From contig NW_025062477.1 of assembly GCF_000002995.4 (NCBI RefSeq), positions 9,582,649 to 9,646,648 on the forward strand: a stretch of DNA of 64,000 nt. Reading direction: 5' to 3'. This document shows, in pieces, positions 26,568 to 42,257 of the stretch; positions within the stretch are counted from its first letter, which is position 1, and every line of letters starts with the position of its first letter. A model generated the notes under the pieces. The model was given only the letters and a program-made list of their open reading frames with translations. It was not told the origin of the DNA and did no database searches. The DNA is from Brugia malayi (taxonomy: Eukaryota; Nematoda; Chromadorea; Rhabditida; Onchocercidae). The position numbers and the translations under genes were made by a program.

Positions 26568-26580
26568 TATATATAAAAGG
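26568..26580 (+). promoter_or_regulatory. TATA box of fust-1
   Basis: The sequence TATATATAAAAGG lies 33 bp before the ATG at 26613. A start site about 30 bp downstream of the box would leave a leader of roughly 15 nt, supporting that ATG as the first codon. Judged from sequence and spacing only. Confidence 0.5.
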
Positions 26581-26612
26581 TAGTCGAGGTAGGATTTTTT
26601 GAAGAATCTGAT

Positions 26613-31915
<5,303 letters not shown>

Positions 31916-32437
31916 TGACCCTTGTTGTTGCATATTGTCACACTGCTTTGTTATGTTTACTGCACGTTATCGAAATGAAAAATGAAATTCTCCAAAAAAA
32001 AGAAAACTGAAATTTTCCAAAAACACTTATGGATATTTCTCCTTACTCTAATCTGAATCCTCAAATGTTCACGAACTTCACTACCATCTTAATGTTCTTC
32101 ATGTTGCGTGCATTTGTTGTACCATTTACATTTGTGGAGTATTATGATTTTATATTACTTGCATAGTTCCCATTTCTTTATTCATATTCAGTTTTACTGA
32201 GGATCGTTGTAGTTGACTTTAACTTTACTTATACTTTTCTGAAAAGTCTTCTTTCGTGTTTAGATCCATGAAACTCATTGTTGTCTGTTTTTAATTATTT
32301 TGATAAAGTATTTATCCGACAAAGACATCCTTCCACATTTCGCAAGCATTTGTAGAAAAGTGACAACTAATGAAGTACTACCATGAGATGAATAATTGTT
32401 GTATTCTTTCTAGGCTTGTTACCTAGGTTTTAGAAGT

Positions 32438-32443
32438 AATAAA
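32438..32443 (+). terminator. Polyadenylation signal of fust-1
   Basis: AATAAA lies about 520 bp after the fust-1 stop and is the first canonical signal seen there, so it is the likely 3'-end signal. The intervening sequence would be the 3' UTR. Confidence 0.5.
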
Positions 32444-33423
32444 GCTGTGGGACTTCTAGAAGTGTGAACGCCGTGAAGAGGATCAATACATGTTATTTCA
32501 TGGCATTAAAAACAGAGACTGTACAAGCGCATTACACGGGGTACTGCGGTCGTTCTTCGCGAGGAGTGCACTGATGATTCCAGCCGAGAAATGGCTTTTC
32601 TCGCAAAATCCTTCGCATTAAGAGACATCTGCCATTTCGTGATTTCATTAGTGCTTCAGGCGTGTCTAAAATGGGTAATGAAATCATTTTAAGATGTCGT
32701 AAAAAAACATCAATATCAAACAATACATGGTGCATAATATAAGGGAAATTTTACAATGTCGCGGAACGATGTCAAGGAGGGATTATAAAGTCATGCTACT
32801 TGTCTTAGCTCCCTTTTAAGCTGTCAATAATGTGTAAAATATGCAAACAATATATCATAAGTATCTTGTTTCACACTTAATTGTGTAACTAAGGACAGCT
32901 AGTTATTCTCAGTAATGGTAATTAGTGTGTTTAACTTCTCTAATTCGATCTAAGCAATTTCTTAAAGCATATCACGAAAATAAGGAAAAGGACAACTTAC
33001 TATGTTTAAGTTTGTATTTAATCAAAAAAGGGAAATAGACTGGTTGCCAATTACTTCGATGCCATGGACAATTATTGCGAACAGACAGAACCATTGCACC
33101 GAACGGGCGTAATAACATCTGGAAATAACTAAGTGAACAACTCTAGAAAACTCAAGCGGACAAACCAACAACACTAACTCACCACAAGCCACCGAAAGTG
33201 CCAACAAATACCACACTCTGCATATCAGAGCTGCTTCCGACCAAATCAGAGTAACATACCTTTAATTTTAGTAATGGGTGGTCGTTGATCATTGAGATCT
33301 CTTCCAGACCTATCTCTTAGGGTGTTGTGGTATCGTCGCTGTTGTTGATCTTACTTATTCTGTTAATGCCCAATTTGCAAAGCTAAAAGTCGTTGTCTTC
33401 TAGAAAAAAAGTTTACAGAATTT
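32444..33423. other. Spacer between fust-1 and tin-13
   Basis: About 1 kb with no protein gene supported. A GC-richer stretch at about 32500-32680 contains a small hairpin (CGAGAAA pairing with TTTCTCG near 32585-32605), but no known RNA family was recognised. Minus-strand frames at 32532-32735 and 33022-33216 have no recognisable domain. Confidence 0.5.
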
Positions 33424-33426
33424 CAG
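33424..33426 (+). promoter_or_regulatory. Putative spliced-leader acceptor, tin-13
   Basis: AATTTCAG ends 33 nt before the tin-13 ATG with no upstream coding exon, which fits an SL trans-splice site. Consensus and position only. Confidence 0.45.
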
Positions 33427-33459
33427 GTGCATTTTTTATCCATCATTTGTTTCGACGTG

Positions 33460-34304
33460 ATGGAGCAAATATTAGATGTAGAATCTTTAAAAAAGCTTAC
33501 ACCCGAACAGCAGAAAACTTTGATATCTGGTGTTAAGCAACAAGCCGCTATCTTAAACGCCCAGAATATGATTACTGTAAGTTTTCTATAATTTCATATT
33601 GACATAATTTTCAGGACTGCTATAGTTTATCTATTCACAAATTTCGATAGCCACTTTCCCGAAGAAATTGGTCCTTATCTCTTCTTCTTACGGAACAAGA
33701 AAATAATGAACCAATTTTATTATAAACGTATACCTATTTGAGGATTTGTCGGAGAGATGCTTAACGAAGTGTATCACAAGTCCAGGTAGCGCGTTATCAA
33801 ATACCGAGAGACAGTGCTTGCAAAGGTAATTTATTATATTTCATAGCATTACGTTAGAAGTTGCAAAACAGAATAATTAAGTAAATATAACGTAAGTATT
33901 ATTTTTTTTTCCTCGTTATTTTCTGTTTGTTGCTGTTCTGGCTCCTAAATATTGCAAATAAATGATGAAGTCAGGATGTATAAATTAAATCATTATTCAA
34001 TAAAAGGTCATAATCTGTTCGTGTCTGCATACATTTAATGTAATAACCTAAAGCCTGATTCCAATTACGTTGTTATGACATGAGAATTAGAGGCAGCGTT
34101 AGATGCACAAAACGTAATAGTGAGTGAGTTTTAGCTTTCAAATTATATATATATATATACATATAGACTGATGGTCCATTATTTATATATTGTGATATTC
34201 CTTATAGGTGTATGGATCGCTTCATGGAAACGTATAACTTAGTCTCACAAACACTGCAAAAACGCGTCCAAGAGGAAATAGCTGCTTCCACACGAATGAC
34301 GTAA
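33460..34304 (+). CDS. tin-13: Mitochondrial import chaperone Tim13
   Basis: Exons 33460-33576, 33743-33825 and 34208-34304 join in phase to give 98 residues, close to the usual 95-108. The twin CX3C signature is C45/C49 and C64/C68, and the segment [19 protein letters not shown] follows as in Tim13 orthologues. Tim13 pairs with Tim8 in a hexameric intermembrane-space chaperone that carries hydrophobic precursors to the TIM22/TIM23 complexes. The exon 2 acceptor is TTTGAG rather than TTTCAG; it is needed for the frame. The stop chosen is TAA at 34302-34304, read through a donor-like GTAAGC. If that donor is spliced to CATCCAG at 34407, a different 26-residue tail ends at 34489. Confidence 0.9.
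34143..34166. repeat. TA microsatellite in tin-13 intron
   Basis: A short uninterrupted run of TA units just before exon 3 of tin-13. Confidence 0.8.
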
Positions 34305-34489
34305 GCCGATACCACTTCCTTAGCGATAGTTTATGATAATTGCATTCTTTCTTGTGTTTTATTGTCTAAATGTTGTTATGTTTATTTACAAACTTGAAAA
34401 CATCCAGTGAATCATTTGACAAGTGGAACTTTGAGACAGATTATATGATGACTACGAACAAGATGTGTCCTCTTCACGACGGTAGGTAG

Positions 34490-34918
34490 TTGACCTGCAC
34501 TACCCTGGTGAATTTCGTTTATCTTTCTTTTACTCTACAGCATACCTGATTATATTAAAAATTTATATAAAAGATGAGAACTGCAATAATTCTTTCTAGA
34601 AGTTTAAATATATTGTTTGTAACTTATCACTACATTTCATTTCTGTTTTAGTTGCTTCCCGTTCAGATGTTGTTTTAAATTGTAAAAATCTTGGTGCACA
34701 CTTTTCGTGTAATAGCAACTAATAATGATTTTTTTTTTTTTTTTTTTTTTTACAAACTTGATCAAACTTAACAACAGTAAAGAAATAATACACAAAAAAC
34801 AAAACACCCGTACGTTACATTACATCGCTGTATAATCGGATCTAACATTTGCAACTGAGAAGGGAAATAAATCGGTTTCTTGAACACTTAGGCTCCGGTA
34901 CCTCCCTTAGAATCGGAC
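34490..34918. other. Tail-to-tail spacer of tin-13 and nath-10
   Basis: Convergent 3' ends. It holds a poly-T run of more than 20 bases at about 34728-34751 and an AATAAA on the plus strand at 34866-34871 that could serve tin-13. No gene was seen. Confidence 0.6.
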
Positions 34919-34924
34919 TTTATT
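34919..34924 (-). terminator. Polyadenylation signal overlapping the nath-10 stop
   Basis: On the minus strand AATAAA shares bases with the TAA stop codon of nath-10 (34922-34920). If it is the working signal, the 3' UTR is about 10-20 nt. Confidence 0.4.
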
Positions 34925-37900
34925 TAAAACTTTTAAATTTTTTTTTGCCTTTTCGATTGGCGAACTTGCTTGGTTCTTCAAGTAATTCATGAACACTTTT
35001 GGATTCGGCTCTGGAATAATTCATGCATGGAAACATTGAAATTTAATTATGATAGTTCTTGAGACGGCGTGGAAGATCCTTTCGAACACAGTATTCGAAC
35101 ACAGTACTCGTAATAAAAATTGATTCTGCGATGATGAATTTTCTTCTTGCTTATAATTAAAGAATTTCTTAAATTTACCTTGATGATTTAACCGATAAAA
35201 TCATGCCAGTTTTCTTAACTGTCTTCAAATCGGTACTCTGCAAAGCACTCATCCAATCATCTTCATTTCCCTTGATTGCATACTGCTTCAATTCTCGACC
35301 AATTTCTTCTTTAAGTCTCGTCCGATCTTTATCTTGTCTTTTTTTGATTTCTACAGCTGCCTGGTGAAGCTCATCCTATAAAGAGACAAGGACATTTTTA
35401 GAATTAGCCTAAAAAATCTATTTTGATCAATGATTTTATATGAATCGAACGAACAAAACTTACATCAAGAGAGATAGCAACAGGCTGCATGGAACCTGCA
35501 AGAACTGAAAGCCCACCGATTCCCTGACCATCAATTTCTTGCTGTACTGCATTCATACAGAGCTGATCGAGGTATTCAGAAAGTTTTCGGATAGCTTTGT
35601 TGAATAAAGCTAGTAACTGATTAGCAGGTAAGTCAAGTTCTGTTACCAAAGTATCCACCGTCTTATGCTGCAGTCCAGTGCCTAACAAAATCGCTGACTG
35701 CACAGTACTTAGTTTGACCTAGAAATCGATTAAAACCAATTAGTAATGAAAGAAAGTAACTAAATTTATGCCATAAGAATAGTTACTTCTTATTCTCTCT
35801 ACCAGTACTCCATGTTTCTATCATTCTTATTGACAAAAAATTTCGAGATGCTAATAAGCTTTACAAAAATTACAGACACTTTAGCATGAGGAGTAAACCA
35901 ATAAAACATGAAGTCAAGATAGGTTAAAGTCATCCTGACCTTCCTATGTACATTAAAGTATACGGAAATTAATATTTTACCAACTTTTTCATCGAATCGT
36001 TCTTCGAAATACAATAAAGCAAGTACTGGTAGTATATCGGTAATTAGATGATGATCGATCATGTTTCGTGCGTACTCAGATAATCGACGTAAATCACTGT
36101 TTGAAAGGAATAATCCAAGTTTTTCTCTGGTCAGAACTGAAAAAAGCTTTGAAATTAATCAAAAACTTCTATGGGGTACAAATTCTTCAGCAAACCGAAA
36201 ACAAGTCTTTTATTTATTTAAAGATTATTTGCTAATTTAAATAATTTAATAATTTACCATCTCTTTTGCACTGTTTCATGATTCCATTATTTCTCAGCTG
36301 AAGAATACTGAGGGCCATCTGCGGCAAAAATTTATTGAACTCAAATCCAAACAAATGCAAAATTCGACGTCGAAATTCAGTCCAGTATGATAAAAGCCAA
36401 GAAGCAGTGCTCTCGTTTAAATCTTCCTCATCTATAAATACTCTATCTCGCAAATGAAGGAAGTGTTATTCAGCAATAATAAAAAGAAATACGGATATAC
36501 CTTTATTCATATCCTTCAACATAATGCAAGTATGTTCACCAGTGAGGTCGCAAACAGACTGCCTGAGATAAACCGGTACAAACCCCGCACGTTTCCAGAA
36601 TTTAAGTAGTGGTAAATTTAAGCCAAACGAAACACCTAAAATGAATATGAAAAATGCACATAACTGAAAAGTTACAAAATTTTCTGAATTACATTTTCAG
36701 CTAGAACTAAAGAAATATGAAGTTGAAAAACATATGCAATACCAATATAATCCAATCTCTCAGCACGCCGTTCACTTAAACGATGTAGAAGTGGTGGTAA
36801 ATCAGCGCGTGGTTCAATAACTTCTTCCAGCAATATTAGTGCATCAGGATTCTATAAAACATTCATTATTTTCTCATTATTCTGTGATACAGTGCCTAGA
36901 ATCAACTACCAATTATTAAAAAACCATTGTTTAACATAAATGAAATAGTTTTATTTCTCAAATCATGATAAAACAAAACTACCGATCACGGTATAGAATT
37001 TCACCAACATTATTCTGAATAACAGAATAGTCCTAATTGTCATTTAAAAGAACTGTTTACCTCGATATGTTTGGCTTTTGCTTCCATATTAAAATCTATC
37101 TCTTCTTTGAAACATGGTACCTTTCCTTGATAATATTCCAAAAGCAACTCGAGAGCTCGTGAACCATATCCCAGTGCTGAAACACGTTGTCGTCAATATT
37201 ATTATATTCCTCACCAACCAAAAAAATTACTATTGTAAGCATTCCATTTAGCACATTACTATTTTGTGAGCATAGACCAACTAACACTGAAAATCAGGAT
37301 GTACTGCTATTCTCACAATTCGTGCTCCACTCAACGTTGGAAATTCTTTATCCTGAAATGCTAACAGTTTTCACAGTAAATAGTGGTCAAACAGCAGGAC
37401 AACCCAAATTTTCAATTTGATTCCTTAAAATAAACATAATTTGAAAATTTTAAAAGCACTGCAAATTTTTTCAACATGAACGAATACATATCTTTGTCCT
37501 ATACACTAAGAACTTTAAAGAAATTTTAAAGAAAACCACATCTTACCATGAACTGTTGCGATACAGTCCACGGCAACAAATCACCCGCTGCTCTTTTTCC
37601 TCTTCCCATATTACTGCATACTGTCGCAGAAGATAAAGCACCTTCCATTGCTATTTGTATAACTGTCAGAATCTGTGTTGCAATACGTTTAGTTCAGAAA
37701 AACATGAAAAATTGTTTGCTTATTATTCTGCTATTCCCTTATTAACTTATTATTATTAAAAAAAACTGTTTTAAAACATATAAGTTAAGAAGAAAGTAAA
37801 TAGAAACCTCTGGAAGTTGCGCATGCGTTTCGTTAATTGGTCCCACCAAAACAAACAAATGATGTGCCGGAGCATCCGACAACATCTATAATAAAAAACA

Positions 37901-40900
37901 CTTGATAGATATGAATATCAACATCAAAATTCGACTTTTACTTAAATAAATTTTAAAAAATATTTAGGCACTTAAAAAATATGATAAAGTTTTACCTGCA
38001 AATCATTAGGTGAGTTTTTGTAATGTGCTGAGACATATATTGCCATAATGCTATGAAGAAACGTTTCGGAAGCTTTATGGAAAGAAAACAAAGTATCTCG
38101 GTTGACATACAACCTAAACCAAAAAAATAGATATTATACAAAAAATCAAATTCTGAAACTCATACAAAAAATATTTTTAAGCTTACAACTGACAGTCCTT
38201 GGGAGGTGGCATTCCCGATACCAATCGATGGGCATTGCAAGCATTTAGGCATAAGACACGATTTAACCAAGTTTCAATCTAAAACAAAAATTGTATTAAA
38301 GATTCATTAAACTTACCATTACTGAAAGTAAGGTTTCTTGAAATGAAATATAAAAGATGAATACGAGTTCATAAGATGGAACTTCCACCTAAGATGGAAT
38401 TAAGTGACTGGCTCCAGTAATAAATGTAACCAAAAAAAAATGGAAAACAATATCTATTATTCTAGTCCATTCTCCAGAAAAGCTACATAATCAATGAAAC
38501 CTACTTGATCTCCTGGTTTGTATCTGATACTTTCTTCGAGAATCAGTTCGTGTAATGCACGTCCTAAAAAGTCATTTGCTTCAGAGCATTCAACAATTTC
38601 TTAGTAATATAGAAAACATACTCAGAATTTTCTCAAGAAAGGAACAAAATGTATACATCCAAAGCATGTATTAAAAAAAAAAAAACCTTTCACAGCAGTT
38701 AGCACTTGTTCATTATTATCATTTTTCAGCAAACCAGCTGCTTGTTCACGGAGTTGCTGCAACAATTTCAATGAAAGCGACCTTCCAGTTCCTTCATAAC
38801 CGCTGACTGTCGAGGCAAGAAAGACAAGATACGGTCCTAAAAGCAGTTAAACATTACAAAGCTTTGAAGAAAATCTATACATTAATAATTTTCTCAATAT
38901 TCCTCAGAAGCAAACATAAGTAGTACTTTGGACTAGGCATGCATGCATGCAGTTTCCGATATTGCCTTTATAAATATGGCGTAATAACTGTTCCTGAAAA
39001 TTTAAATGAGCTACTTACATCTCTTCTATTTTTTCTTCAAAAAAAAAAAAAAAAACAGAATAAAAGTCTGTGTAGATAAAAGCTGTGGAAGGAATACAAA
39101 ATTTTCATTTGATGTTTGCAGAATCTTTTATTGTAAGTCTTTATTTATCTTGGATAAATCAAAGATTCTACGGATCCACTGAATTCTAAAGTGATGCAAA
39201 TAGCTTTAAAAAGAAACAGACTACCTGAAATTAAGTTTTTTACAATTGGGAATGGAATGGCAGCAGCTTCATCGACTACTACTAGCTCAGCCTGCGATAA
39301 TTTAACCGAATCCCCAGGATCAATGTACTGCAAAAAATTTACTTGATGCTGAATCATATTTTTTAGAGAACTTATAAGTGAAAAACTGATTTTTCATTAG
39401 AAGCAGGAATAACCTGAATGACTTGTCGATGACCTTTGAAGATACTGATTCGGACCAACGCTTTGTTATATTGTTTATTAGTTGACTGAATTAATTCAAA
39501 ATCTGTGTGCTCTTCATAATTCATAGCCTCCAAACCTTTGACAACAAATTCAAATAATGTCTTGAGATTATCAGGTGCTGGACTTGTTACAAATATGTTT
39601 GCATAGTCAAAACCAATAGCACCTGCTATGGCTAGTCCAAGAACAGCTGATTTACCCCGACCGCGAGCTGCAGTTATGCAACATGTTGACTGCAACGTTT
39701 TCTCAGTTATCACATCCAAAAGCTTTAACAGGGTCTGAAATATTAAAGTGATTACATCTATTTTGTTGCACTCTTTTATTAAATTTGGAACAGTAACAAA
39801 TGTAGGGAATTCGAAAACTTGAAAGCTTACATTAGTAATCCAATTAAGAGACTTATTAGTAAATTAATTAATTGAAAATGAGAAAAATAAATAAATACGA
39901 GCATACCTTTGCCTGACACAATGTCCTACACTTGTTTAGCAAAAAACTCAGCGGTTTAGTTTCACTTAGTGAATTCTTTAGGGATACTAATTCTTCCTCT
40001 TGCATGCTAAACTTGTTCTGCAAAAATAAGGTTCATGAGTTGTGCATTAACTTTGAAATTATATTCAGGAAACAAAACAAGTGATACCCTAATATTTGCA
40101 GGAATTGCATCAATTTTCAAAGTATGAGATGACAGTGGTAAAACATTCAAGCGATCATCCACAACTGCGCAACTGCGGCAGCTTGCCAAAGACAGTATAA
40201 ACCTTTCATTGAAACGGGGAACCACTTCAGAATGCGATTCCGTACGGAAGCGACTATGGACATCCTAAAAATTCTTTATATTACATATCGAAAACTAAAC
40301 ACTAATCAAGAGTAAGTGAAGAATAAAGTAAAACCTGTCTGAAAAATTCATTTTTAATGATAACGAAAATAATGTCTATGCAATAGAAAATAGTGCACTT
40401 TTTTTTTTTTAAAAAAAAAAGATAACCATAGCCATTGTATATAACTGTTTCAACGAGCTGACACTCTTTAGCAACAATACAATCACTCCACCTCCTTCAA
40501 CCGTTTCAACAGTTCGCGCTAGAAGATTAGGTGTAATTGCTTCAAAATCCTGAAAAAAATATTAAAGAAACCTAAATCCAAAAACATATTAGCTGCAGAT
40601 AAATTGCGATGTAACAAACTCAAAATGCTCTTGAAGTAATGATAACAGAACCTGAAGTATAAGCATTCCAAAAGTACTGCCAAGGATTTTATGTGTTTCT
40701 GCATAGTAACAATAACGGATCTGTGTTGATGAAATGAACAATTCAAATGGGTCATTATCCTAAAAAAATTCTAGTAACCAAGGACAAGAGACAATTGTTA
40801 CTCGAAAAAGTTCCAACCTCATCTCCCATTAAAAATAGTTCAATTTCGGATTTTCTTGCTTACATCTTTACAGTTCTTCAAAAATCAGATACGAAGCAAC

Positions 40901-41401
40901 CTTTACATGTATATGACTATTGCGTATTTTCTTTTTTAATTCCTTCATTCGTTTTTTACGATGTGAACTGAATCCAAGCTCTTTTTTATAGCACCACAGA
41001 ACAGAAGGCCGAGCAGCAACAGTTGCTTTCGATAACACATGATGAAGTATGACAACCTGTAGCGCAAAGAAAACGTTAACGTAAACAAGTTGACGCAAAG
41101 AGAGAGAAAAAATTCAGATTTGATTTAAAGCATGGATGGGATTTTCAGCACCAAGAATACACCCGCAGAAGTCACTTCACTTACACAATAAAGTGAAGTG
41201 ACTAAAACTGTAAGCTTCATATATAATATGGTTGAATCATTTTTTAACTTCTATGAGCATGAGCAGTGAGAAACAAAATAGGAAAAATGGAACCTGATCC
41301 TTCCCCTTGTCACCAATAATAACAAACATCGAACGGTGACCCATAGCGACTCCATTCTCGATAAGAATTCTAATCCGGTTATCCAGCTTTGTTCTTACCA
41401 T
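34920..41401 (-). CDS. nath-10: RNA cytidine acetyltransferase NAT10
   Basis: Complete gene of 23 in-phase exons, 1041 residues (human NAT10 1025). Exons: 41401-41294, 41056-40901, 40759-40652, 40549-40427, 40264-40088, 40017-39907, 39734-39414, 39327-39225, 38836-38687, 38563-38505, 38278-38187, 38113-37996, 37885-37808, 37672-37547, 37352-37286, 37176-37061, 36851-36743, 36635-36501, 36431-36258, 36136-35985, 35718-35464, 35375-35179, 35010-34920. It starts with a VDNRIRILIENGV-like block, has a Walker A GRGKSA (about 286-291, Lys289), a DEAAAIP helicase block, the GNAT acetyl-CoA loop QSLGYG (about 632-637), the GFVPVYLRQ segment and a Lys-rich nucleolar tail. The enzyme makes N4-acetylcytidine in 18S rRNA and, with an adaptor, in tRNA, using ATP and acetyl-CoA. 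An acceptor-like CAG lies 2 nt before the ATG. Many donors are GTT-type. Confidence 0.97.
41170..41203. repeat. Perfect 13-bp inverted repeat in nath-10 intron 1
   Basis: The arm AGTCACTTCACTT at 41170-41182 and its exact complement at 41191-41203 are separated by 8 nt, within the first intron of nath-10. The transcript could form a stable hairpin. Confidence 0.85.
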
Positions 41402-41403
41402 AT

Positions 41404-41406
41404 CTG
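41404..41406 (-). promoter_or_regulatory. Putative spliced-leader acceptor, nath-10
   Basis: On the minus strand TTATTCAG is followed by AT and then the ATG. A 2-nt leader with no upstream exon is characteristic of SL trans-splicing. Confidence 0.55.
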
Positions 41407-42257
41407 AATAATACCTAAGATGCTTAAATTAAATATGCAGATGTAACCAACAAATTAGGAGAAGTTAAATACAACTTTAATACTTTTGTCGAAAAGATGA
41501 GTGGAAATAAAAAATGAGAAAACCGACTACGGATCTACTGAAACAGAATACAACATTACTCGAAACCATACGCAAATCCGGCAGGACATCCCACCCACGC
41601 AACACCTTGAAAGCCCTCCATTCCGGCCAGTCCTTCTTAAAGCAGCGCTGTGCAACAGTGACTAGTTCGTCTGTGATTATGAAAACTCTGACTCGCAGCT
41701 TGATCCATAATTGCTGCACAGGTTTAGCTTTGTAACTGGATGCTTTTTTTTTTGTACACTGGATGCTTCTCTTTTTTGTGAGGTAGACCAGTTAAGTGTT
41801 AGAGTTTAGAATAAAAGTGAAAAGTGGAAGCATTGCTTTATTTCATTTTTATAATTAAAGAAGTAAGGCTGTGCTAGAAGAGAGGCCTTCCTGTTTCAAA
41901 GCAGCTACCTTTGCGTCTGCTGTCACAGAGGGCTGCTTTGCTAATGGATCTAAGAGCTAACCCGGTGGATAGTATGTGATACGAATCAGTTTTGTAAATA
42001 TCACAGTTACTATCTCCTCATTTTTTGAGACAATCGACATCATGTTTCATAACATTTAAATTTGTCTCTTTATCTGTCATACATGTATAGCTTAAAATCT
42101 TGTCATGTCTACCAGATATAAATGCTTTTTGTTTTTTATACAGCATAAAACGACATTTATGTTTAAATATCATACATTAATTGCAGTACTGCCAAGTGCA
42201 ATATGTGAAGTGGCAAAAAGCTTATGTGTTGTTTTAATAATTTTACTTCATTCACAA
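41407..42257. other. Divergent spacer between nath-10 and the next gene
   Basis: A GC-richer block at 41500-41720 carries overlapping open frames on both strands: minus 41477-41719 (80 codons, rich in Trp and Arg) and plus 41514-41735 (73 codons). Neither matches a family I recognise. The block may be an unrecognised small exon or shared promoter DNA. Confidence 0.4.
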
